Shown: positions 9,096 to 15,559 of the stretch, piece by piece | Position numbering within the stretch: position 1 is the first letter of the stretch | Layout of the letters: every line of letters starts with the position of its first letter | Assembly (NCBI GenBank): GCA_963760715.1 | Contig: CAVXDY010000007.1 | Span: 744,001 to 808,000, forward strand | Reading direction: 5' to 3' | Origin: CAVXDY01 sp963760715 | GTDB taxonomy: Bacteria; Actinomycetota; Thermoleophilia; Miltoncostaeales; Miltoncostaeaceae | Length of the DNA stretch: 64,000 bases | Notes under the pieces: model-generated | Told to the model about the DNA's origin: nothing | What the model saw: only the letters and a program-made list of their open reading frames with translations | Databases searched by the model: none | Position numbers and translations under genes: made by a program

Positions 9096-9101
9096 TAGCG
9101 T
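9096..9101 (+). promoter_or_regulatory. Leaderless -10 box TAGCGT
   Basis: TAGCGT ends six bases before the ATG at 9108, the distance expected if transcription starts at or next to the start codon. It would drive the flavodoxin-like fragment, the coupled Usp gene and the CBS-GTPase gene. Confidence 0.5.
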
Positions 9102-9107
9102 GGGGAT

Positions 9108-9245
9108 ATGGCGCCGTCGCGCACCGATCCCCCGCCCCGTCGCGTCCTCGCCGCCGTCGCCGGCCGCCACGGCGCCACGCGGGAGATCGCGGGTGCGGTG
9201 GCCGGGACGCCGAGACCGAGGACGCGGGCGGGGGCCGCCCGATGA
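9108..9245 (+). pseudogene. Flavodoxin-like N-terminal fragment (45 codons)
   Basis: This short frame encodes RRVLAAVAGRHGATREIAGA, the first strand, phosphate loop and helix of a flavodoxin-type protein (compare the usual VLVAYASRHGSTxxIA). It then passes into arginine/proline-rich sequence and stops. The remaining ~120 residues of a flavodoxin are absent. Its stop overlaps the ATG of the next Usp gene (ATGA), and a leaderless-type -10 box precedes it. It may be a decayed flavodoxin or protoporphyrinogen-oxidase-like gene that now acts as a translated leader for the Usp. It could also be a fortuitous short frame. It is below the size normally annotated. Confidence 0.45.
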
Positions 9246-9715
9246 CCGAACCCCTCTACCGCCACATCGGGTGCTGCCTGGACGACTCGGCGGTCGCCGA
9301 GGTGGCCCTCGCCCACGCGCGCGCCCTCTGGATCCCCGGCCGGGTGCGGCTGAGCCTCGTGCACGTGGCGCCCCGTCCCCTCATCTTCGAGACCGCCGGC
9401 GGCTCCGCCGTCCCGTCGCCACAGGACATCAGCTCCACGCAACGCGCCTGGCTCGAGGCCCGCGCACGCGAGATCCCCGGTTCGGTGCCGGTCCTCCTCG
9501 AGGGGCTCCCGGGTCCCGAGATCTGCCGATGGGCCGCGACCGGCGACGTGGACCTGCTCGTGGCCGGCGCGCGCGGCGCGGGGTGGACGACCGCCGTGCT
9601 CGGCAGCGTCACCCGGCATCTGGTGGACCACGCCCCCTGCCCCGTCCTGGTGGTCCGAGAGGACCGCCGCGCGCGGGCGGTCCAGACACCGACGACATCG
9701 GAGGCAGCCTCATGA
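9242..9715 (+). CDS. Universal stress protein (UspA fold)
   Basis: A 157-residue Usp: YRHIGCCLDDSAVAEVALAHARALW at the N-terminus and VDLLVAGARGAGWTTAVLGSVTRHLVDHAPCPVLVV at the C-terminus. The latter keeps a good G-x2-G-x9-GS nucleotide-binding motif, unlike the other two Usp proteins here, so this is the one most likely to bind ATP. Its ATG overlaps the stop of the flavodoxin-like fragment, and its own stop overlaps the ATG of the CBS-GTPase gene, making a tightly coupled three-frame transcript. Confidence 0.9.
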   Translation: MTEPLYRHIGCCLDDSAVAEVALAHARALWIPGRVRLSLVHVAPRPLIFETAGGSAVPSPQDISSTQRAWLEARAREIPGSVPVLLEGLPGPEICRWAATGDVDLLVAGARGAGWTTAVLGSVTRHLVDHAPCPVLVVREDRRARAVQTPTTSEAAS

Positions 9716-10605
9716 GAGCCAAGGACGTGATGACCGCCCATCCCATCCTCGTCTCGGCGGCCGAGACCGACCGGCCCAGCCTGCTGCGCCTGATGGAGGA
9801 CGCCGAGGTCCACCATCTGCCGATCGTGGAGAACGGGCTCCTGCTGGGGGTCTGGGTGGCCACGGACGACGGGCGCGTCATCATGCTGGGCCGCGACCGG
9901 GTCGCCGAGATCTCGTCCGAGGCGGATGCCGACGCCGGGATGCGCGCGCTGATCGGGGATGCCGAGGCGGTTCTGGTGCGCGACGCGGATCTCCCGGTGG
10001 GGGTGATCACGCGCTCGGACGTGCTGGGCATCGTCCGGACGGCCATCGGGCGGGGCGTCGGCCGGCGTCATCCGCGGCCCACGGTGGTCCGGCTCGCCGG
10101 CCGCGCGGGGGCGGGCAAGACCACCCTCGTCATGCGGTCGCTGGCGCACCTCGGGCGGTTCGACACCGTCGTCGTCCAGGCGAACGTGTCGGAGTCCGGG
10201 CTGCCCGAGGACGCCGGAGTCCGGGAGGTGAGGGATCCGTCGGCCCACTGGCGCGCCGGGCTCGAGCGCGTGGTCAACCGGCTCGCCGACGCGCAGCTCA
10301 TCTTCGTGGAGGACCGTGACGGCGCCCCGGACCTGGGGCGCGGCATCGGCGAGGACGTTCAGGTCGCGGTGGTGCCGGTGAGGGAGGTCGGCGAGCTCTC
10401 GGCGGACCGGCTCGCGGACGCGCAGGCGGTCGTGGTGACCCATGCCGACACGGCGTCGGTCCATGAGGCGCAGAACGCCGTCGAGGCTCTCGACGAGCGC
10501 TGCCCGGGCCTCGCGATCTTCGTCGTCGCCGCGGGCCACGACGACCGGGGGCTCGACGAGTGGGTGCGCTGGATCGGCCAGCACGTGATGCGCCGGCGCG
10601 GCTGA
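9712..10605 (+). CDS. CBS-pair / HypB-UreG-like P-loop GTPase fusion
   Basis: A 297-residue protein. Residues 1-115 are a CBS pair (AKDVMTAHPILVSAAETDRPSLLRLMEDAEVHHLPIVENG; VRDADLPVGVITRSDVL). From ~124 the sequence follows HypB, the GTPase that inserts nickel into hydrogenase: Walker A GRAGAGKTT (130-138), then FDTVVVQANVSES, LIFVEDRDGAPDLG (HypB has FIENVGNLVCPA), and GLAIFVVAAGHDDRGLDEWVRWI at the end. Two functional sites have drifted: the HypB metal-binding GGGCHLD is PSAHW (176-180), and the guanine-specificity NKxD is THAD (243-246). Nickel delivery is therefore unlikely. ATG 9712 follows GGAGG. Best described as a nucleotide-sensing P-loop protein of unknown target. Confidence 0.75.
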   Translation: MRAKDVMTAHPILVSAAETDRPSLLRLMEDAEVHHLPIVENGLLLGVWVATDDGRVIMLGRDRVAEISSEADADAGMRALIGDAEAVLVRDADLPVGVITRSDVLGIVRTAIGRGVGRRHPRPTVVRLAGRAGAGKTTLVMRSLAHLGRFDTVVVQANVSESGLPEDAGVREVRDPSAHWRAGLERVVNRLADAQLIFVEDRDGAPDLGRGIGEDVQVAVVPVREVGELSADRLADAQAVVVTHADTASVHEAQNAVEALDERCPGLAIFVVAAGHDDRGLDEWVRWIGQHVMRRRG

Positions 10606-10646
10606 CGCCCGCCGGTGCGCGCGCCCGCCACCGGACGCGCCGCCGC

Positions 10647-11231
10647 CTACGAATCCGCCTCCAGCGCGTTGACCGCCTCCTGGCACCACTTGGCGAAGGC
10701 GCGCTGGGCGTGGACCCCCTTGCGGAGGGCGAGCACCAGGTAGGGGCTGCCGCCCTCGGGGAGCTCCGCGATCTCGGCCTCGAACTCCGCGCGCCGGCGC
10801 TCGTGAGCGGCCTTCAGGCGCCGGAGCTGCTCCACCACCTCGCCCTGCGGCAGGGGGTCGGCCAGCGTCAGCTTGACGAGCGACTCGTCGCGCAGGTTGG
10901 CGAGCCCCCAGGGCTCCTCGAGCCATGAGCGCAGCGCCCGCCGTCCCTCCTCGGTGATGGTGTAGACGCGCTTGTTGGGCCGGGCGTCCTGGAGCACGTG
11001 CTCCTCGCTCACCAGGCCGAGGTCGTTGAGGCGCCGCAGCTCGGCGTAGATCTGCGAGTACGACGCGTGCCAGAACTGGGCGGCCCCGGTCTCCAGCCGC
11101 GCCTTGATCTCGTAGCCGGAGCTCGGTCCGGCGGCCAGCTGCCCGAGCACCGCGTAGGTCGTCACCGGCAGGCCGCGCGTGCCGCTACTCCTTGACGGGA
11201 TATTTCGCTCCGGTGTATTACTAGTTGACAT
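10647..11231 (-). CDS. PadR-family transcriptional regulator
   Basis: A 194-residue DNA-binding regulator. Residues ~20-100 are the PadR winged helix (TYAVLGQLAAGPSSGYEIKARLE..FWHASYSQIYAELRRLNDLGLVSEE..NKRVYTITEEGRRAL). The remainder is the C-terminal helical dimerisation domain rich in E/R (LRRLKAAHERRRAEFEAEIAEL). ATG at 11231 has GAGGGG a few bases upstream; a later GTG at 11165 lacks a site. PadR proteins usually repress their own and a neighbouring promoter in response to a small ligand. The divergent gene, whose start is only 28 bases away, is the obvious candidate target. Confidence 0.9.
   Translation of the reverse strand: MSTSNTPERNIPSRSSGTRGLPVTTYAVLGQLAAGPSSGYEIKARLETGAAQFWHASYSQIYAELRRLNDLGLVSEEHVLQDARPNKRVYTITEEGRRALRSWLEEPWGLANLRDESLVKLTLADPLPQGEVVEQLRRLKAAHERRRAEFEAEIAELPEGGSPYLVLALRKGVHAQRAFAKWCQEAVNALEADS
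11192..11221 (+). promoter_or_regulatory. Candidate promoter of the glutaredoxin-sigma gene, inside padR
   Basis: TTGACG (11192-11197), 18 bases, then TATTAC (11216-11221). The patch is unusually AT-rich for this genome and lies within the first codons of padR on the opposite strand. TATTAC recurs as a direct repeat at 11231-11236, giving a possible operator. Transcription would begin near 11228, leaving a ~32-base leader before GTG 11260. Confidence 0.5.
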
Positions 11232-11259
11232 ATTACCCCTCGTCCGAAAGGGCAGGTTA

Positions 11260-12288
11260 GTGCGCCTCTACCACCGCTGGAAGTGCCCATGGTGCGCGGC
11301 GGCGCGCCAGGGCATCGAGAACGTCGGCGCCGACGTGGAGCTGGTCGAGGTTCCGTACCCCCGCGAGGAGCGGACCGGGATCCTCGCGCTGAGCGGCCAG
11401 AGCCGGGTGCCGGTGCTGGTCGACGGGGACGAGGTGATCGTCGACTCGCGCCGCATCGTGCGCCACCTCTACGAGCGCTACGGCGGCGAGCGCTTCGCTC
11501 GTTCCGCCGCCGAGCTCGCCCAGGAGGACCTCACCGACCCGGAGGGCCTCGAGGAGCTCGACGCGTGCCTGATCGGGCCCGCCTCGGGAGGCGGTCCGGT
11601 GACCGGCGACGCGCTCGTCCAGCTGGAGCGCCCACCGGCGGCCTCGGCGGGCGATGACGACGATGCCCGGCTGATCGAGGCCCTGAGGTGCGGGGACGAG
11701 GACGCATTCGCCTGGCTCGTGCGGCGCCATCACGGGTCGCTGCTGCGCTACGCGGGGGTCTTCTGCCGCGACCGCGCCGTCGCGGAGGAGGTGGTGCAGG
11801 AGACCTGGCTCGGGGTGATCCGCGGCATCGGGGCCTTCGAGGGGCGCTCGTCGCTCACGACCTGGATCTTCCGCATCCTCGCCAACCGCGCCCGCACCAG
11901 CGGGGGGCGCGAGTCGCGGTCGGTGCCCTTCTCGGCGCTGGTGGCCCGCGAGCTCGAGGACGACGAGCCCGCGGTGGACCCGGAGCGTTTCATCCCCGCC
12001 GGCGCCCCGGGACGGCCGGGCGCCTGGGCGGCCCCTCCGCAGCCCTGGAACGCGCCGGAGGCGCGGATGCTCGCGGCGGAGACCCGGCGGCTGATCGACC
12101 AGGCGATCGCGGAGCTCCCCCCGGTTCAGCGGGAGGTGATCACGCTCCGCGACGTGCTCGGCATGGAGGCCGACGAGGCGTGCCGCCTGATGAGCCTCAC
12201 CGCCGGCAACCAGCGCGTGCTGCTCCACCGCGCCCGAAGCCGCGTGCGCCGCGCGCTGGACGCCCATCTCGCGCCGGAGCCGGTGTAA
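11260..12288 (+). CDS. Glutaredoxin-like domain fused to ECF-type RNA polymerase sigma factor
   Basis: One uninterrupted frame encodes two modules. Residues 1-80 are a glutaredoxin/GST-N fold with active-site CPWC (Cys9, Cys12), the cis-proline strand SRVPVLVDGDEVIVDS and RHLYERYGG. Residues ~146-212 are sigma region 2 (DEDAFAWLVRRHHGSLLRYA..AEEVVQETWLGVIRG..SSLTTWIFRILANRAR). Residues ~284-335 are region 4 (IAELPPVQREVITLRDVLGMEADEACRLMSLTAGNQRVLLHRARSRVRRAL). A GTG at 11599 (residue 114), preceded by GGGAGG, could also yield a free 229-residue sigma factor. Start GTG 11260 has AAAGGG upstream; an extension to 11179 would overlap padR. A dithiol attached to a sigma factor suggests redox control of transcription. 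No anti-sigma gene is adjacent. Confidence 0.8.
   Translation: MRLYHRWKCPWCAAARQGIENVGADVELVEVPYPREERTGILALSGQSRVPVLVDGDEVIVDSRRIVRHLYERYGGERFARSAAELAQEDLTDPEGLEELDACLIGPASGGGPVTGDALVQLERPPAASAGDDDDARLIEALRCGDEDAFAWLVRRHHGSLLRYAGVFCRDRAVAEEVVQETWLGVIRGIGAFEGRSSLTTWIFRILANRARTSGGRESRSVPFSALVARELEDDEPAVDPERFIPAGAPGRPGAWAAPPQPWNAPEARMLAAETRRLIDQAIAELPPVQREVITLRDVLGMEADEACRLMSLTAGNQRVLLHRARSRVRRALDAHLAPEPV
11586..11601 (+). promoter_or_regulatory. Internal ribosome-binding site and GTG start for a free sigma factor
   Basis: GGGAGG (11586-11591), seven bases, then GTG (11599-11601), in frame with the fusion and located in the linker between glutaredoxin and sigma regions. The spacing is ideal for translation initiation, so a shorter sigma-only product is plausible beside the fusion. 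Confidence 0.5.
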
Positions 12289-12421
12289 ACGCCGGGCCCG
12301 GTGGCGAGGCCGTCACGGTGGCGGCGCACCGCCACGGGCGTGGATGGCCCGTGGCCGCACCGAGGAGGGGCGTCGGCTTACGATGGCCCCGTCCCCGCGC
12401 CCGTCTCCTTGGAGCTCTCCC

Positions 12422-13282
12422 ATGCACACTCGGGTCCTCGCCACCGCCCTCCTGGCCGGAGCGGTCCTCGGCCTCGCCGCCTCCGCACCCGCCGCCGCGG
12501 TCGTCGTCCGCGGGTGCGCGATCGTCCCCCACCCCACGAGGTCCTCCCACACGAGCTGTCCCGGCGCGGACCTGCGCGGCGCCCGCCTGGCCGGCCGGAA
12601 CCTGGACTACGCCGTCCTCACGGGCGCGAACCTCGACCGTGCCGACCTGAGGGGCACGAGGCTGAACGGAGCGAACCTCGAGGACGCCCGTTTCGTGCGC
12701 GCGCGCCTCTGGGGGACGCTGCTCCACAAGGCGAACCTGATCGAGACCACCTTCGTCCGGGCCGACCTGCGCGGCGCCCACCTCTTCGGCGCGCACCTGT
12801 ATGAGGCGAAGTTCATGCGCGCCCGCCTGTCGGGCGCCTACCTCAACAACGCCCTGATGGGCGAGGCGGACCTGCGCGGCGCGAACATGCGCGGCGTCAA
12901 CGTGTCCCGCGCCCAGCTCTACGAGGCCGACTTCGGCGGCGCGGACATGCGCGGGGCGGCCGCCTACCTCGCCAACTTCACCGGCGCGGAGATGGAGCGC
13001 GTGGACCTGTCCCACGCCGACCTGGCCGGCTCGGACATGACCAAGGCCCACATGGGCGGCTCGACCCTGGTGGGCGCGTTCCTCCTCGGGACCTTCCTGA
13101 ACGGCACCGACCTCGAGCGCGCCGACCTGTCGCGCGCGCACCTGTTCGGCGCGAACGTGGTGGGCACCAACCTGCGCCACGCGAGCCTGGCGGGCGCCGA
13201 CCTGACCGGGGCGAACATGACCGGCGCCCACCTGGAGGGGGCCGACCTGACCGGCGCGAACCTCACGGGTGCGATCCGCTGA
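12422..13282 (+). CDS. Secreted pentapeptide-repeat protein
   Basis: A 286-residue protein. MHTRVLATALLAGAVLGLAASAPAAA is a signal peptide. After a short Cys-containing stretch, nearly all the rest is A(D/N)LxG-type pentapeptide repeats (ADLRGARLAGRNLDYAVLTGANLDRADLRG and so on), which fold as a right-handed quadrilateral beta-helix. The repeats include many Met/His-containing turns (GANMRGVN, TKAHMGG). Start ATG 12422 is chosen for the signal peptide and GGAG upstream; TACGAT at 12379 may be the -10. Cytoplasmic pentapeptide proteins can protect gyrase, but export argues against that here. Role unknown. Confidence 0.85.
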   Translation: MHTRVLATALLAGAVLGLAASAPAAAVVVRGCAIVPHPTRSSHTSCPGADLRGARLAGRNLDYAVLTGANLDRADLRGTRLNGANLEDARFVRARLWGTLLHKANLIETTFVRADLRGAHLFGAHLYEAKFMRARLSGAYLNNALMGEADLRGANMRGVNVSRAQLYEADFGGADMRGAAAYLANFTGAEMERVDLSHADLAGSDMTKAHMGGSTLVGAFLLGTFLNGTDLERADLSRAHLFGANVVGTNLRHASLAGADLTGANMTGAHLEGADLTGANLTGAIR

Positions 13283-13357
13283 GCCTCCGGAGCGGCTGCG
13301 CCCACGGCCCGGACGGACGCACCGCGATAGCCTCCGTGGCGTCGTACGGGAGGCGGC

Positions 13358-13858
13358 GTGGGCCAGGACGTCGAGATGGAGAGCGTGACCGAGCCGGAGT
13401 TCCGGGACGCGCTCGCGCGCTGGGGCAGCGGGGTGACCGTGGTCACCGCCCGGTCCGGCGACGAGCCGGTCGGCATGACCGTCGCCTCGTTCTCGTCCCT
13501 CTCCCTGGAGCCCCCGCTCGTGCTCGCGTGCATCGCCCACAGCGCGAACTCGCACGACGGCCTGGTGGAGGCGCCCGGCTTCGCGGTCCACGTGCTGGGG
13601 TCCGAGCAGGAGCGGATGTCGGCGGCGTTCGCGCGTCCCGGCCCGGAGAAGTTCGACGATCACCCGCTCGTGCGGGGCCCCTTCGGCGTCCCGCTGCTGC
13701 CCTTCGGGGTCGCCCGCCTGGTCTGCGCCCACCACGACGCCCTGCCGGGGGGAGACCACACGATCCTGATCGGCCGGGTCATCTCCACCGAGCTCGCCGG
13801 CTCCGACCCGCTGCTCTACTGCAACCGCGCCTACGACCGGCTCAACGGGTCCACTTGA
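13358..13858 (+). CDS. Flavin reductase-like (FMN-binding) protein
   Basis: A 166-residue protein of the flavin-reductase domain family: FRDALARWGSGVTVVTARSGDEPVGMTVASFSSLSLEPPLVLACIAHSANSHDGL, then FAVHVLGSEQERMSAAFARP, and GDHTILIGRVI near the end. These match the FMN-binding split barrel that reduces free flavin with NAD(P)H, often feeding a two-component monooxygenase. GTG 13358 follows GGGAGG; ATG 13376 is an alternative. No partner oxygenase is nearby. It converges on the redoxin gene with a 17-base overlap of the 3' ends. Confidence 0.85.
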   Translation: MGQDVEMESVTEPEFRDALARWGSGVTVVTARSGDEPVGMTVASFSSLSLEPPLVLACIAHSANSHDGLVEAPGFAVHVLGSEQERMSAAFARPGPEKFDDHPLVRGPFGVPLLPFGVARLVCAHHDALPGGDHTILIGRVISTELAGSDPLLYCNRAYDRLNGST

Positions 13859-14369
13859 TCGTGCAGCCCACCGGCCGCGTCTCGGCCGGCTGAGGGATCC
13901 CGCCGGCGAGGACGGCGTCGAGGGCGTCGGTGAGGTAGGTGGCCGAGACCCCGTCGGGCTCGGTGCTGTCGTCGATCGCGCCGTGGTACGCCACGCGGCC
14001 CTGCTCGTCGAGCACGAAGACCTCCGGGGTGCGCTCGGCGCCGTAGGCGCGCGGCACCTGCTGGCTGTCGTCGCGGGCGTACGCGAACACGTAGCCCTTC
14101 TCGCTGGCCCTCACGACCATCTCGTCGAACGAGTCCGCGGGGTAGGCGGCGGCGTCGTTGGCGCAGATCGCGACCGTCGCCACGCCGCGGTCGGAGTACC
14201 GGCGGGCGGCGTCGTTCAGCCGGTCCTCCCAGGCGCGCACGTACGGGCAGTGGTTGCACCAGAAGGCCACCACCACCGGCGCCCCGGCCAGCTCCTCCAG
14301 CGACACCTCGCCGCCGTCGGTGGTCGGGAGCCGGAAGCCGGGGGCCGGCTCCCCGATGCGAGCGCTCAC
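13842..14369 (-). CDS. Thioredoxin-fold redoxin (AhpC/TSA-like)
   Basis: A 175-residue cytoplasmic protein with the peroxiredoxin/ResA-like core IGEPAPGFRLPTTDGGEVSLEELAGAPVVVAFWCNHCPYVRAWEDRL. The active site is CNHC, then CPY; a later ERTPEVFVLDEQGRVAYHGAIDD carries the cis-proline. This subgroup (thioredoxin family proteins with the NHCPYV signature) has no defined substrate. GTG 14369 overlaps the upstream gene's stop (GTGA), so it is the second gene of a two-gene redox operon. Confidence 0.82.
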   Translation of the reverse strand: MSARIGEPAPGFRLPTTDGGEVSLEELAGAPVVVAFWCNHCPYVRAWEDRLNDAARRYSDRGVATVAICANDAAAYPADSFDEMVVRASEKGYVFAYARDDSQQVPRAYGAERTPEVFVLDEQGRVAYHGAIDDSTEPDGVSATYLTDALDAVLAGGIPQPAETRPVGCTIKWTR

Positions 14370-14716
14370 GCCGGCACCGAGGCGGCCGCGACACGCAGGG
14401 CCTCGGCCAGGTCGGCCACCTCGGGCAGCGGTCCCACGCGGCCGCCCGAGCGGGCGTAGACCCGGCACGCGTCCGCACGGGGGGCGTGGCCCGGGCCCTC
14501 GGCGGGGAAGAGGTCCCGGCCCGCGGCAAGGTAGGTGGGCGAGCCGACGAAGCCGAGCGCCTCGGCCTCGTCGTCGGTCCGCACCTCCACCGACTCCACC
14601 GCCACCGGCACCCCCGCCCGCTCGGCGGCCTCGCGGAGAAGCTCGAGGCCCTCCTCGTGGGACGGGCAGTCCCGGCAGAAGAGGTAGGTCACGCGGAGGC
14701 GGACGGGCTCGGGCAC
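14366..14716 (-). CDS. Small thioredoxin-like protein
   Basis: A 116-residue protein: RLRVTYLFCRDCPSHEEGLELLREAAERAGVPVAVESVEV, then GFVGSPTYLAAGRDLFP with the cis-proline, and CRVYA. It is a thioredoxin fold with a CRDC motif, in a family often found with alkylmercury-lyase or redox genes. Start is GTG 14716: a TACGAT box ends seven bases before it, and no ATG lies in the right place. The long in-frame extension to 15301 runs antisense through murI and is rejected. Divergent from murI by 18 bases. Confidence 0.72.
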   Translation of the reverse strand: MPEPVRLRVTYLFCRDCPSHEEGLELLREAAERAGVPVAVESVEVRTDDEAEALGFVGSPTYLAAGRDLFPAEGPGHAPRADACRVYARSGGRVGPLPEVADLAEALRVAAASVPA

Positions 14717-14722
14717 GCGGGC

Positions 14723-14729
14723 TATCGTA
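14723..14729. promoter_or_regulatory. Bidirectional leaderless -10 element TATCGTA
   Basis: Read forward, TATCGT (14723-14728) ends six bases before murI GTG 14735. Read in reverse, TACGAT (14724-14729) ends seven bases before the thioredoxin-like GTG 14716. One near-palindromic 7-mer could thus serve both divergent genes as leaderless promoters. Confidence 0.55.
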
Positions 14730-14734
14730 CCGCC

Positions 14735-15559
14735 GTGCCTCTCTCGGCCGCCCAGGCGATCGGGGTCTTCGACTCGGGCGTCGGAGGGCTCACGGTCCTC
14801 GACGAGTGCCTCGCCGCGCTGCCCTCGGAGGACTTCGTCTACTTCGGTGACACGGCCTTCTTCCCGTACGGCGAGAAGGGCGTCGACGAGCTGCGCCGGC
14901 GGGCGCTGGCCATCGCCCGCTGGCTCGACGGCCAGGGCGTCAAGCTGATCCTCGTGGCCTGCAACACCGCGACCGCCGCCGTCCTGCCCTGGCTGCAGCA
15001 GCGCATCGAGACCCCGGTCGTCGGGGTGATGGGGCCCGAGGCGCACGCCGCCGTGCAGGCCACCCGGAACCGGCGCATCGGGCTGCTCGCCACCGAGGCC
15101 ACGGTGCGCTCGGGCTCCTATGAGCGCATGCTCCAGGCCAACGACGCCGGCGTGGAGGTGACGAGCGTCGCCTGCCCGCGCCTGGCCCCCGCCATCCAGA
15201 GCGGCGATCCGTTCGACCAGGCCATCGTGGACATGGTGCGGGAGTACGCGGCGCCGCTGGTGGCGGCCGGCGTGGACACCGTCATCCTCGGCTGCACCCA
15301 CTACCCCATGGTGGAGCGCCTGATCCGCCGCTCGCTGCCCGGCGTGACCCTCATCAAGAGCGGCGAGGAGATCGCCCGCGAGGTGAGGGAGACCCTCGCC
15401 CGCAAGGGCCTGGCGCGGACGCCGGGCGGCGAGGGCGGCTACCGCTTCGCCTGCAGCGGCGACGCCGGCGCGTTCCGCGAGCTGGGCAGCCGGTTCCTGC
15501 AGATGCCGCTCGGCGCGGTGGCCTCCGTCGACCCCGAGGCCGCGCGGGTCCTGGGCTAG
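14735..15559 (+). CDS. murI: Glutamate racemase
   Basis: Interconverts L- and D-glutamate, supplying D-glutamate for peptidoglycan in the cytoplasm. 274 residues, the usual size. Signatures are IGVFDSGVGGLTVL at the N-terminus, the two catalytic cysteines in VACNTATAA and LGCTHYPMV, and YFGDTAFFPYG. GTG 14735 is chosen because the conserved IGVFDSG begins eight residues later and a TATCGT box lies six bases upstream. Its TAG stop shares a base with the GTG of the following hydrolase, so they are probably one operon. Confidence 0.95.
   Translation: MPLSAAQAIGVFDSGVGGLTVLDECLAALPSEDFVYFGDTAFFPYGEKGVDELRRRALAIARWLDGQGVKLILVACNTATAAVLPWLQQRIETPVVGVMGPEAHAAVQATRNRRIGLLATEATVRSGSYERMLQANDAGVEVTSVACPRLAPAIQSGDPFDQAIVDMVREYAAPLVAAGVDTVILGCTHYPMVERLIRRSLPGVTLIKSGEEIAREVRETLARKGLARTPGGEGGYRFACSGDAGAFRELGSRFLQMPLGAVASVDPEAARVLG

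Noticed and set aside
12197..13759. 520-codon reverse frame opposite the pentapeptide-repeat gene
   Set aside because: The regular VRAxQVGA pattern is the reverse reading of the pentapeptide repeats, not an independent repeat protein.
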